Positions 7,828 through 14,274 of a stretch of 14,274 nucleotides of DNA are shown piece by piece (the first letter of the stretch is position 1; every line of letters begins with the position of its first letter). The position numbers were made by a program, and so were the translations under genes. Below the pieces are notes generated by a model. That model had not been told where the DNA came from. It did no database searches and saw only the letters and a program-made list of their open reading frames with translations. The DNA is from Oscillospiraceae bacterium (GTDB lineage Bacteria > Bacillota > Clostridia > Saccharofermentanales > Saccharofermentanaceae). Where the stretch lies: positions 1-14,274 of the forward strand of contig CACXGG010000091.1 in NCBI GenBank assembly GCA_902767145.1, in the 5' to 3' direction.

Positions 7828-7882
7828 TGAGCCTTAAGCTTTGATCCTGTAAACATTTCTTTCTTATCAACATGATCTCTGC

Positions 7883-8116
7883 TTATTGTCCCATTATTCG
7901 GAAGGCCTCTTCTTCGGAGATCTCCCTTATCTCATTCATGACGCTCGTACTTCCAAATCCATAAAAATCATCATCTTCATATGGATCATATCCCACCAGT
8001 CTATCCTGTATCTCTCTGTTGATATCAGGGACCCATTTACCATTCTCAAAAAGAAAACTCTCACCGTTTACTTTCTTCCCAAGTATCTTATCCAGGATCA
8101 AATAATACGTCTTCAT
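7883..8116 (-). CDS. Small conserved-looking hypothetical protein, 77 residues
   Basis: The product is acidic and soluble-looking, beginning MKTYYLILDKILGKKVNG and ending REISEEEAFRIMGQ. The centre contains GKWVPD and a run rich in Asp and Tyr (DPYEDDDFYGFG). I recall similar small proteins of unknown function in Clostridia but cannot name a family. GGAGG (8121-8125) lies 4 nt before the ATG, which supports translation. The gene is convergent with galT (55 nt between stops, no clear terminator) and lies 22 nt downstream of the relic TfoX-like gene, so it was probably second in that transcription unit. The only promoter candidate upstream is the one near 8266-8271. Confidence 0.72.
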   Translation of the reverse strand: MKTYYLILDKILGKKVNGESFLFENGKWVPDINREIQDRLVGYDPYEDDDFYGFGSTSVMNEIREISEEEAFRIMGQ

Positions 8117-8138
8117 ACTTCCTCCAAATAGAAATACA

Positions 8139-8227
8139 TCACTTTTTCTTAGGTGCGGGGAGCTCCATATCCGCGTCAGGCATCATAGCTCTTGCGGAGG
8201 ATCCAGATATTCTTTACTTGATGCCAT
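8139..8227 (-). pseudogene. Internally deleted relic of a TfoX/Sxy N-domain-like gene
   Basis: From ATG 8227 the minus strand encodes MASSKEYLDPPQEL and then a stop. A second frame, offset by two, continues as ARAMMPDADMELPAPKKK and a stop at 8139-8141. From memory, small TfoX-like proteins of Clostridia begin MASSKEYLDF, carry an AMMPDA-ELPY segment in the middle and end with ELPAPKKK. The fragment therefore looks like start, middle and end of one gene of about 100 codons reduced to 89 bp. Both deletions and a frameshift are needed, and the ELP-ELP similarity could explain the second deletion. GGAGG (8236-8240) lies 8 nt upstream of the ATG, so expression signals survive. The family assignment is from recall, and no ancestor is present for comparison. 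Confidence 0.62.
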
Positions 8228-8265
8228 ACATAAAACCTCCCCCATTGTTTTTTCTCTCTTCTATT

Positions 8266-8271
8266 ATTATA
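8266..8271 (-). promoter_or_regulatory. Candidate -10 box for the TfoX relic and the 77-residue gene
   Basis: The minus strand reads TATAAT in an AT-rich stretch, 39 nt before the relic's ATG. No good -35 is visible (TTATCT at 18-bp spacing, three of six matches). It is divergent from, and almost abuts, the AGCS gene promoter. Confidence 0.45.
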
Positions 8272-8281
8272 TCTCCTAATT

Positions 8282-8310
8282 TTGAAGACAGATAACCCGT
8301 ACTGTATAAT
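8282..8310 (+). promoter_or_regulatory. Promoter of the AGCS symporter gene
   Basis: TTGAAG (8282-8287) and a perfect TATAAT (8305-8310) are 17 bp apart, and the -10 ends 25 nt before the ATG at 8336. This also argues against an upstream start near 8282, which would fall inside the promoter. Confidence 0.72.
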
Positions 8311-8335
8311 CGTAAATAAAAAAACGGAGGTCCCC

Positions 8336-9781
8336 ATGCTCCTCGATATCCTCAATAAGATAGACGATATCTTATATTTCCCTGTCCTGATCATCATCAT
8401 GGCCATTGCGGGTCTTTATTTTTCCTTCCGTACAAAGTTCGTACAGTTAAGGCTCTTCGGCGAATCCTGCCGTCTTCTCATGGAGCCCTCCGAAGATAAG
8501 TCGGGAAAGACAGTATCTTCCTTTCAGGCACTGATGATCTCCACTGCGTCGCGAGTCGGAACAGGTAATATCGTTGGTGTCTCCACAGCCATCTGCATAG
8601 GTGGCCCCGGTGCCTGCTTCTGGATGTGGATCATGTGCATCATTACGGCTGCATCTGCATTTATGGAAAGTACTCTCGCTCAGATCTTCAAGCGTAAGGA
8701 CAAGGACGGGAACTACTTTGGAGGACCCGCATACTATATCGAGAAGGCGCTCCACGCCCCCTGGCTCTCCGTTATATTCTGCATCTTCCTCATAGCCACA
8801 TACGGAATAGGCTTCAACCTTCTGTGTGCCTACAACCTGCAGTCTTCCTTTGCAGCATATCCCTTCTACGGTTCCCATACACTCTCCCTTTTCGGAAGTG
8901 ATGTAAGCGCCGTTGCAGTGGGAGTCGGCATCGCCCTCACGATCCTCGTGGCATTCTTCATGCTGGGGGGAGGCAAGAGAGTCGTTCGCTTCACAGAGAT
9001 CCTTGTCCCCATCATGGGAATGGCATATGTCCTGATATCCCTTATAGTGATCTTCGTGAACATAAAGAACATCCCTTCGATGTTCGTCACCATCTTTAAG
9101 GATGCCTTCGACTTCCGTTCTATCCTGGGCGGTATCGCAGGATCCTGTCTCGTATACGGCATCAAGAGAGGCCTTTATTCCAACGAGGCCGGCGTCGGAT
9201 CCGCCCCCAACGCCTCCGCATCCGCCAATGTCTCCCATCCCGCCAAACAGGGACTCGTTCAGACATTATCCGTCTATATCGACACGCTTCTCCTTTGTAC
9301 TGCAACAGCTCTGATGTGCCTTTCCACCGGAGTGGAGAGAAACGCTGACGTGGCAGGAGCCCCCTATGTACAGAATGCGATATCGACAGTATTCGGTTCC
9401 TTCGGACCGTTGTTCATAACACTGGCCATGGTCCTTTTCGCCTTTACGACACTTCTTGGAAATCTCTTCTATGTGGATAATGCCCTTGCCTATCTAAACA
9501 AGAAGAAGATGCCCTCCAAGCGTTTCCTGGATATATTCCACATCTTCTGCGCCGTCATCATCTTCTTTGGAACAGTCATCCCCATGGATGCCGCCTGGGC
9601 TGTTGCAGATATAACTATGGGTGGCATGACGATGATCAATATCCCCGCATGCGCCCTCCTCGGAAGCATAGCGGTCCATGCCCTTAAGGATTATGAGACG
9701 CAGAAAAAGGCCGGAAAGAACCCTGTTTTCCGCGCATCCAATATAGGTCTTGATGCAGAACAGCTCGATCACTGGAAATAA
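8336..9781 (+). CDS. Alanine/glycine:cation symporter (AGCS family)
   Basis: This 481-residue multi-pass membrane protein probably imports alanine or glycine with Na+ or H+. The family signature TASRVGTGNIVGV (70-82), continuing to GGPGACFWMW, is clear. The second signature is GLYSNEAGVGSAPNASA (279-295), followed by HPAKQG. Many hydrophobic segments alternate with short loops, as expected for about ten to eleven helices. Length is normal for the family. The frame is open upstream to 8282, but GGAGG (8326-8330) 5 nt before ATG 8336 and the promoter at 8282-8310 fix the start. The gene appears monocistronic: the next gene is convergent. Substrate specificity (alanine, glycine or another small amino acid) cannot be decided here. 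Confidence 0.93.
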   Translation: MLLDILNKIDDILYFPVLIIIMAIAGLYFSFRTKFVQLRLFGESCRLLMEPSEDKSGKTVSSFQALMISTASRVGTGNIVGVSTAICIGGPGACFWMWIMCIITAASAFMESTLAQIFKRKDKDGNYFGGPAYYIEKALHAPWLSVIFCIFLIATYGIGFNLLCAYNLQSSFAAYPFYGSHTLSLFGSDVSAVAVGVGIALTILVAFFMLGGGKRVVRFTEILVPIMGMAYVLISLIVIFVNIKNIPSMFVTIFKDAFDFRSILGGIAGSCLVYGIKRGLYSNEAGVGSAPNASASANVSHPAKQGLVQTLSVYIDTLLLCTATALMCLSTGVERNADVAGAPYVQNAISTVFGSFGPLFITLAMVLFAFTTLLGNLFYVDNALAYLNKKKMPSKRFLDIFHIFCAVIIFFGTVIPMDAAWAVADITMGGMTMINIPACALLGSIAVHALKDYETQKKAGKNPVFRASNIGLDAEQLDHWK

Positions 9782-9829
9782 TAAAAGTCAGATTATTGAT
9801 ATAAAAACAATGATCATGGTGTTATGCCA

Positions 9830-10939
9830 TCAGACTACCACCGTATTCCTTCCGTTAGCCTTACCCATATAGAGCTTCTTATCAGCTGCGGAAACAGCCT
9901 CGTTGATGCGGTCATCGATCTCTCCTTCAGTCACCGCACCGTTGGTAAAGGTGTTAACATCAGCAACTCCAATTGTCATTGTAACCTTAATCTCGATATC
10001 ATTCCACTTAACAGTAAGATTTCTTACTCTGGACAGAAGCTCATTGGCTTCCATTCCCGCCTGGTCCAGGTTCTCATTGAGGAATACGAAAACAAACTCC
10101 TCACCGCCCCAGCGGGCTGCTACACCATGGGAACTCATGTACTCCGAGCAGACAACAGCCAGCTGCTTCAGGACCTCATCTCCCGCCTCATGCCCATATG
10201 TATCATTTACTTTCTTGAAGAAATCGATATCTCCGATGGCGATACACACACCGTTGGGGCAGGACCCGTTCATGATATTCGATATAGTACGCGATATAAC
10301 GCTCCTTCTGTTGGGGAGCTTCGTAAGAGGATCATGCTCCGACATGGCCTTAAGTTTCTTATTGTACTGGGACAGTTTTGCCTCAGTCTCCATCTTATCC
10401 CTGGTAAATATAGCCAGTATAACCACCATGGAGCAGAAGATAGTAAGTATGTTGATTATCTGGAACAGAAGAGAGATGCTGTAGGCGATATCCTCTTCAG
10501 GAGGCATGGTCACGTGGATAAAGTAAAGGATGGTCCTTACTGCCAGGACTCCAAAGCTCATGAGGAGCTTAGCCGACTCCGAGGCATAGTTCCCCACAAA
10601 GACAAGAAGTAAAAGCACAAATACGAAGTGTTGGATACTGCACTCCCATCCCCACACGACAACAAATCCTATCATCCACAGGATGGTAACCACCGCATAG
10701 ATACCCAGGGCGAAACCGTTATGGTCCCTGTATGTCAGATATACAGAAAAAGCAAAGGCGCAGAAACACAGAAAGCTCACTCCCACCGTGGGGAACCTTC
10801 CGTAGATACTGAACACCACCATGAACACTAGGAAGTAAAAGCACATCAGCAGCGAATTTATACGTACGATAAAAGATACCCGGTTAGACTCGTTCTCACC
10901 GGTCACATCCTTCCATATAAGCTGACTGATCTTATTCAT
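9830..10939 (-). CDS. Membrane-anchored GGDEF diguanylate cyclase
   Basis: This 369-residue protein has an N-terminal membrane region of about six helices (roughly residues 24-178), a short charged linker and a C-terminal GGDEF domain (about 200-369). It probably makes cyclic di-GMP from two GTP at the inner face of the membrane. The domain opens with HDPLTKLPNRR (202-212), has IGDIDFFKKVNDTYGHEAGD (235-254) and the signature RWGGEEF (276-282), so the active-site acidic residues are present. The product-inhibition site RxxD expected five residues before GGEEF reads SSHG (269-272) and is therefore missing. The membrane part matches no sensor domain I recognise. The start codon has only a weak upstream purine run. 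A promoter with TTGACA lies just upstream, so the gene is likely transcribed alone. Confidence 0.92.
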   Translation of the reverse strand: MNKISQLIWKDVTGENESNRVSFIVRINSLLMCFYFLVFMVVFSIYGRFPTVGVSFLCFCAFAFSVYLTYRDHNGFALGIYAVVTILWMIGFVVVWGWECSIQHFVFVLLLLVFVGNYASESAKLLMSFGVLAVRTILYFIHVTMPPEEDIAYSISLLFQIINILTIFCSMVVILAIFTRDKMETEAKLSQYNKKLKAMSEHDPLTKLPNRRSVISRTISNIMNGSCPNGVCIAIGDIDFFKKVNDTYGHEAGDEVLKQLAVVCSEYMSSHGVAARWGGEEFVFVFLNENLDQAGMEANELLSRVRNLTVKWNDIEIKVTMTIGVADVNTFTNGAVTEGEIDDRINEAVSAADKKLYMGKANGRNTVVV

Positions 10940-10973
10940 TACAAGAATCTTCCCTCTCTGAGCCTATAAAAGA

Positions 10974-11002
10974 ATAATCGTTTCATTTCAAAGATTTGTC
11001 AA
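10974..11002 (-). promoter_or_regulatory. Promoter of the GGDEF gene
   Basis: On the minus strand a perfect TTGACA (10997-11002) is followed after 17 bp by GATTAT (10974-10979, four of six matches). The -10 is 34 nt before the ATG at 10939. The -35 begins 15 nt after the stop of the upstream acyltransferase gene. Confidence 0.62.
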
Positions 11003-11017
11003 CCATAAAATAAACTA

Positions 11018-12082
11018 TTATTGTGGCTTAACACCAAGAAGGAAAGACAAAAAGCGAACCCGGCAGCACAGATAGCAACCAAGGAAAGTCAGAGGATAGG
11101 CAATGAGCACCGGCAGAAGGAACAGCGGCACCAAGGGCATATCAGCAAAAACAAACTGAAGACCTACAACAAAGATATAGTGCAGGCTGAAAAAAGCAAA
11201 GGAGGTCCGGGCAAACCCAAAAGACAAAGGAGAAGAGAAATCCAAAGAAGAACTACCAACTCCAAGAAGACCCAGCACCATAAACCAGCAGGCCAGATAG
11301 TTCACATACAGGTTAACAGCCTCAAAGGAAGTGGACCACAGGAACATATAGATATTCGCAAAAGAAGAAACCACCCCCACAGAAAGAAGCACATAACGGT
11401 ACTTACGCAAAAGCAGGATAACCTCATCACAGGAGAAGACGTAATACCCCAGAAGGAATACGTACACATACTCCACCAGGCTCTTCCCTCCTATCTCAAG
11501 AAGCCCTCCCAGGAAAGGCAGGGGAAGACCCAGAAGCAGCACGCCCCACAGGGGCATATTCCCCGAAAAGCGGGGAAGGAACTTCTTCTGAAGACAGATC
11601 ACACCAAGACAGATAAGTGATATCACGAAAAGATAAAGCAGGAACCAGAACTGCCCGAAGGAGAACCCTCCGTCAGCACCCGTAAGGTCCGTAAACTTAC
11701 CAAAGAAGACACCATAGTGGGAAACAAAAGATCCGGAATATCCGCAGTTTCGGACATCAGCAAGATATGTCAGCACCGGCATCAGCACAACAGTTCCAAA
11801 TAAAAGAGGAACGATAAGTCTCTTGACCCTCTCCACCACATACTGGCCTGAAGATCTCTTAGCAAGTGCAAACCTGGTACTCATGCCTGCCAGAAGAAAC
11901 AGCAGCGGCATCAGAAAGGGACTGAAGAACACAATAAAACTGCTCAAGACCCTGGAAGATCCAAACATCATATAATTAGGCTCCCCCCATGCATTCCATG
12001 CCATGGCAGCATGGTACGGGATCAACACCAGTATCGCGATACTCCTCAGGTTGTCTATGTAGTGTTTCCTCATCGACAACAT
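11018..12082 (-). CDS. Acyltransferase-3 family integral membrane protein
   Basis: This 354-residue protein has about ten hydrophobic helices and the N-terminal signature YIDNLRSIAILVLIPYH. In it R13 and H24 form the R-x10-H pattern typical of acyltransferase-3 proteins. Such proteins transfer acetyl or other acyl groups to extracytoplasmic carbohydrates or lipids; the acceptor here is unknown. A long loop around 105-140 (ADVRNCGYSGSF and following) fits the periplasmic-side loop between early helices. Two ATGs (12082 and 12073) are possible and neither has a strong ribosome site; I kept the longer. The gene starts 28 nt after the lipoprotein stop, so the two may be cotranscribed, although no functional link is evident. 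Confidence 0.82.
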   Translation of the reverse strand: MLSMRKHYIDNLRSIAILVLIPYHAAMAWNAWGEPNYMMFGSSRVLSSFIVFFSPFLMPLLFLLAGMSTRFALAKRSSGQYVVERVKRLIVPLLFGTVVLMPVLTYLADVRNCGYSGSFVSHYGVFFGKFTDLTGADGGFSFGQFWFLLYLFVISLICLGVICLQKKFLPRFSGNMPLWGVLLLGLPLPFLGGLLEIGGKSLVEYVYVFLLGYYVFSCDEVILLLRKYRYVLLSVGVVSSFANIYMFLWSTSFEAVNLYVNYLACWFMVLGLLGVGSSSLDFSSPLSFGFARTSFAFFSLHYIFVVGLQFVFADMPLVPLFLLPVLIAYPLTFLGCYLCCRVRFLSFLLGVKPQ

Positions 12083-12110
12083 GATACTTTATTTCATGGA
12101 AAGCCTCAAG

Positions 12111-12833
12111 TCAGACAGCTGTCTCAAAAGGAACAGCCATATGCTCACAGCAGAAGAAACCATATGCATCGTCTTCGGAAGCCTCTGTCCTCTCATCAGC
12201 CCATGCACCCACATCGCTGTAGTACCAGGCCAGCGTTCCTGTCGTATCATCGGAGAAATAGCTGTCTGTCAGTGTCAGGATCCCGTCAGAATATGTATAC
12301 CGGGAAAACTCAAGATAGACCGGACCGTAGGATCCCATGTTGTACACAGATCCGTCAGCAGCAAGAAAATAAGAGTTTCTGGCACCCCCCGCTATAAAGT
12401 GAACTAACTCATCGTTAGAGTAAGTATATCCGTCGTATATTACCGGCACCTCCGAACCATCAAACAGCATCATATACTGGTAGATAAAGAGCTCATCTGT
12501 TCCGTCACCGTCAAGGTCTATCTGTGTGTAGTAGATCTCCGCCTGCTCCGGAGCAAGGATCGTATCCGAAGATATATCTATGCACAGATCCACCACCTGA
12601 TCCTCATCCATCTCCCCCTGTCGTGCACTGACAAGCCGGGAGATCAGATCATCATAAGCCTCCTGGGCAGCAGATACAGGCACCGTGGAAGCAGTACTCG
12701 TCTCCACAGGAGCAGAAGTAGAAGTAGAAACGGAAACCTCTGTCTCAGATCCTGTATCCTCAGTCTCTGGAGCAGCTGCACATCCTGAAAGAAGGCATAC
12801 AGCAAGGATACAGGCAACGATATTCTTTTTCAT
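12111..12833 (-). CDS. Secreted lipoprotein with a DxDxDG calcium-binding-like motif
   Basis: The 240-residue product begins MKKNIVACILAVCLLSGC, a signal peptide with lipobox LSGC, so C18 should be lipidated and anchor the protein outside the membrane. A Ser/Thr/Glu-rich linker (about 24-55) follows. A globular part then contains DLDGDGTDEL (106-115), an EF-hand-like loop common in clostridial surface lipoproteins. The remainder, rich in Tyr, Asp and Gly, suggests a beta-rich fold; I recognise no enzyme domain. ATG 12833 is chosen because GGAGG (12840-12844) lies 6 nt upstream and a standard signal peptide follows at once; the frame also opens at 12854 without such a site. The acyltransferase gene follows after 28 nt. 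Confidence 0.83.
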   Translation of the reverse strand: MKKNIVACILAVCLLSGCAAAPETEDTGSETEVSVSTSTSAPVETSTASTVPVSAAQEAYDDLISRLVSARQGEMDEDQVVDLCIDISSDTILAPEQAEIYYTQIDLDGDGTDELFIYQYMMLFDGSEVPVIYDGYTYSNDELVHFIAGGARNSYFLAADGSVYNMGSYGPVYLEFSRYTYSDGILTLTDSYFSDDTTGTLAWYYSDVGAWADERTEASEDDAYGFFCCEHMAVPFETAV

Positions 12834-12917
12834 AAAGAACCTCCATATCAACATCTAAACCATTATCACACTCGATTCCCAATATCAGAACGCATAAATG
12901 AATGAATTATCAAGCAT

Positions 12918-12946
12918 TTCAAACCTATACCTTCAGTATATAAAAT
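12918..12946 (+). promoter_or_regulatory. Tentative promoter of the single-pass membrane protein gene
   Basis: TTCAAA (12918-12923) and TAAAAT (12941-12946) are 17 bp apart in an AT-rich intergenic region, 76 nt before ATG 13022. Overlapping alternatives such as TATAAA (12939-12944) exist, so the exact boxes are uncertain. Confidence 0.3.
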
Positions 12947-12955
12947 AATCTACCA

Positions 12956-12964
12956 ATTATACCA
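12956..12964 (-). promoter_or_regulatory. Candidate extended -10 promoter for the lipoprotein gene
   Basis: The minus strand reads TGGTATAAT, a consensus extended -10 element, about 120 nt upstream of the lipoprotein ATG. No good -35 is seen, which is tolerable for an extended -10. Confidence 0.45.
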
Positions 12965-13021
12965 ACGGTGACTTACCCCTCACCCATAAAACAAATAAGA
13001 TAAGAGCAGGAGGACAGGAAC

Positions 13022-13498
13022 ATGACTAAGAAAAAGACAATAATGACAATAGCTATAATAGCTTCAGCAGTTCTCGTAGTGATCGGATACACATTCATAT
13101 TAAGATACTACAGATATGCTAAGTACGGTCCACATCCCATCAAGTACTATACCGGAATAGATACACCTGCGGCTCTCAAAGACGGATGCACCATACAAAC
13201 GGCAAAACATCTCGAAAATTCACATTACCATAATGGGGACCTTTGTCTATTTGGTGCGATCAAAGAAATCGACGGTAGTGAGTATCCCGAGCCTACTTTT
13301 TTAGACCTGAGGATCATCGATGTCTACGGAGATGAATGCACCATCGTATTCAGAAGTACAGAAGGCGGTGAAATATACTACACCAGTAATTATCCACTGG
13401 AAAATCTTATATATGACACTGAAGCTGTCATTGCAGCACAGGACTATAAACATACAATTCTCGGAGATATTGATTACGTATTAAACAACATGTACTAA
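13022..13498 (+). CDS. Single-pass membrane protein of unknown function
   Basis: The 158-residue product starts with a Lys-rich MTKKKT and a hydrophobic helix (about 7-27), then RYYRYAKYG and a soluble domain rich in Tyr, Asp and Ile. This looks like an uncleaved N-terminal anchor with an extracytoplasmic domain, in which only two cysteines (within GCTIQ and DLCLFG) precede a third in ECTIVF. I do not recognise a family. AGGAGG (13008-13013) lies 8 nt before the ATG, which supports translation. Its TAA (13496-13498) overlaps the TAG of the convergent Nudix gene, leaving no room for a terminator. Codon use seems somewhat more AT-rich than in the galactose genes. Confidence 0.75.
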   Translation: MTKKKTIMTIAIIASAVLVVIGYTFILRYYRYAKYGPHPIKYYTGIDTPAALKDGCTIQTAKHLENSHYHNGDLCLFGAIKEIDGSEYPEPTFLDLRIIDVYGDECTIVFRSTEGGEIYYTSNYPLENLIYDTEAVIAAQDYKHTILGDIDYVLNNMY

Positions 13499-13881
13499 TG
13501 GTCTCTGATGGCTTCCACCACCAGCACATCAGCAGGAAGCCAGTCAACAGAATCCAGTTCTTCCTCCGTGAGCCATTTAGCCGCCTCATGTTCCAGAAGA
13601 TCCATGGAGGATCCTTCTGCAAGTGTCGCCCGGAAACAGTCCATGGAAAGATGGAAATCAGGATAGTCGTATTCCACTGTGGTAAGAAGGTCCCCCACCA
13701 CTATGTCAGCAGCAAGTTCCTCACGTATCTCACGGACAAGGGCATCACGGGACGACTCCCCAGGCTCTATCTTCCCTCCCGGGAACTCCCAGCCGTCCTT
13801 ATACTCCCCATATCCACGCTGGGTAGCAAAGATCCTGGATCCGTCAGTGATTATAGCCGCTACTACTCTGATGGTCTTCAT
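13495..13881 (-). CDS. Nudix hydrolase, MutT-like (probable nucleoside triphosphate pyrophosphohydrolase)
   Basis: This 128-residue protein resembles MutT/CTP-pyrophosphohydrolase enzymes that clean oxidised or modified nucleotides. WEFPGGKIEPGES (31-43) leads into the Nudix box G36-x5-E42-x7-REIREEL (50-56), with the metal-binding EE pair at 54-55. The box normally continues x-G-U, but here A57 and A58 follow L56, so the conserved glycine is replaced by alanine. The length is typical of single-domain members. AGGAAG, 6 nt before the ATG, is embedded in the end of the upstream gene, which stops only 3 nt earlier, implying coupled translation. The exact substrate (8-oxo-dGTP, 5-methyl-CTP or another) is not readable. 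Confidence 0.88.
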   Translation of the reverse strand: MKTIRVVAAIITDGSRIFATQRGYGEYKDGWEFPGGKIEPGESSRDALVREIREELAADIVVGDLLTTVEYDYPDFHLSMDCFRATLAEGSSMDLLEHEAAKWLTEEELDSVDWLPADVLVVEAIRDH

Positions 13882-13884
13882 GTA

Positions 13885-14205
13885 TCACTTCCTGATAAAC
13901 TTCTCATCAGCGAGGTATTCGTCACTTACAAAGCGCTCCGCTGTCATGTGAAGATCGTACTTCTCACGAAGCTCCGCAAGTTGCTGCATCATGGGAGAGG
14001 CATGGTGTTCATCTATAGCAGCCTGATCAGTCCAGGAATCTATAAGGAGCACTGTCTCGGGATCATCCATAGGGACAAAGTACTGATACCTGAGATTTTC
14101 CTTCTCAGCACGGATGGCATCCGCGATCCCGGACTTCTCCATCTCCTCGGCAAATGCCCTGGCACTTCCATTCTGTCCTTTGTAGTAAAGATTAACAGTG
14201 ATCAT
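13885..14205 (-). CDS. ABM-fold (YgiN-like) putative quinol monooxygenase
   Basis: The 106-residue product begins MITVNLYYKGQNGSARAFAE. It contains the pattern of small antibiotic-biosynthesis-monooxygenase (ABM) proteins: a first beta strand, a helix, a strand near RYQYFVPMDDPETVLLIDSW (39-58), then DEHHASPMM (65-73), the usual histidine-containing segment. Such proteins form dimers with a ferredoxin-like fold and are mostly of unknown substrate; some oxidise quinols or degrade haem. ABM proteins of about 100 residues are common, so this is full length. GAGGAGGGG lies just before the ATG and overlaps the stop of the preceding gene. The Nudix gene follows after 3 nt, so the three form an operon. 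Confidence 0.8.
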   Translation of the reverse strand: MITVNLYYKGQNGSARAFAEEMEKSGIADAIRAEKENLRYQYFVPMDDPETVLLIDSWTDQAAIDEHHASPMMQQLAELREKYDLHMTAERFVSDEYLADEKFIRK

Positions 14206-14214
14206 GTCCCCTCC

Positions 14215-14274
14215 TCAGAGCGATCCGCTCTCCTTAAGCTTGAGTTCAGCACCGCCCACCAGCGTCAGCAGTAT
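14215..14274 (-). CDS. C-terminal end of an unidentified gene (5' part cut by window edge)
   Basis: A frame open from the right edge encodes ILLTLVGGAELKLKESGSL and ends at TGA 14215-14217. It stops 9 nt before the ABM gene start and overlaps that gene's ribosome site, as expected for the upstream member of the same operon. With 19 residues visible no function can be assigned. Confidence 0.5.
   Translation of the reverse strand: MLLTLVGGAELKLKESGSL

Noticed and set aside
7828..7882. The gap between convergent galT and the 77-residue gene as a terminator site
   Set aside because: I found no stem of useful length or U-rich tail on either strand.
8282..8335. An upstream 18-codon extension of the AGCS symporter
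   Set aside because: It coincides with the -35/-10 promoter elements, and the strong GGAGG sits immediately before ATG 8336.
8176..8406. A 76-codon minus-strand frame passing through the TfoX relic
   Set aside because: It starts inside the AGCS gene on the opposite strand and runs through a promoter region; its only family-like text belongs to other frames.
8447..9238. A 263-codon open frame antisense to the AGCS symporter gene
   Set aside because: It runs antisense to a gene with clear family motifs, has low-complexity Gly/Asp/His-rich composition and no ribosome site; it is a shadow of the symporter's codon bias.
9811..9832. Possible terminator hairpin between the AGCS and GGDEF genes
   Set aside because: The only stem is ATGG/CCAT with a 7-nt loop and no T-tract, too weak for a Rho-independent terminator.
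9824..10612. A 262-codon plus-strand open frame across the GGDEF gene
   Set aside because: It overlaps the whole GGDEF catalytic domain on the opposite strand and shows no recognisable protein pattern.
12834..12854. Seven-residue N-terminal extension of the lipoprotein (MLIWRFF)
   Set aside because: It would lack a ribosome site and disturb the signal peptide; the extension itself contains the GGAGG that serves ATG 12833.
14215..14274. Assigning a function to the truncated gene at the right edge
   Set aside because: Nineteen C-terminal residues carry no recognisable motif.

Overview
The window reads as chromosomal DNA from a Gram-positive anaerobe of the Bacillota, most likely class Clostridia and plausibly Lachnospiraceae. 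This is inferred from strong GGAGG-type ribosome binding sites, the class II (Firmicutes-type) galT, the GPH and AGCS sodium/proton symporters, an intermediate base composition and heavy AGA/AGG and ATA use. I see no rRNA, tRNA, CRISPR array, insertion sequence or phage gene.

The left 7.8 kb is an alpha-galactoside/galactose locus built around a divergent promoter region at about 4884-5080. Leftward (minus strand), in transcription order, lie a TetR-family regulator, a GT-B glycosyltransferase-like protein of unknown specificity, a MelB-type symporter with a large extracytoplasmic insertion, and a GH36 alpha-galactosidase that runs off the left edge. Rightward lie galK and a class II galT. 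Import of an alpha-galactoside, hydrolysis by GH36 and conversion of galactose to galactose-1-phosphate and UDP-galactose would form one pathway; galE and galM are not in the window. Two near-identical 28-bp inverted repeats, with starts 72 bp apart, sit between the arms and are the best candidate operators for the TetR protein. This is the most notable regulatory structure here.

The middle (7.8-11.0 kb) holds a small hypothetical protein gene, an internally deleted relic of a TfoX/Sxy-like gene whose promoter and ribosome site look intact, an AGCS-family amino-acid:cation symporter and a membrane-bound GGDEF diguanylate cyclase lacking the usual RxxD inhibitory site.

The right part (11.0-14.3 kb) holds, on the minus strand, a lipoprotein gene followed by an acyltransferase-3 membrane protein, then a plus-strand single-pass membrane protein of unknown function whose stop codon overlaps the stop of a convergent operon. 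That operon contains a Nudix hydrolase, an ABM-fold monooxygenase-like protein and the last codons of an unidentified gene cut by the right edge.

No stretch over 300 bases lacks a gene. I found no convincing Rho-independent terminator.
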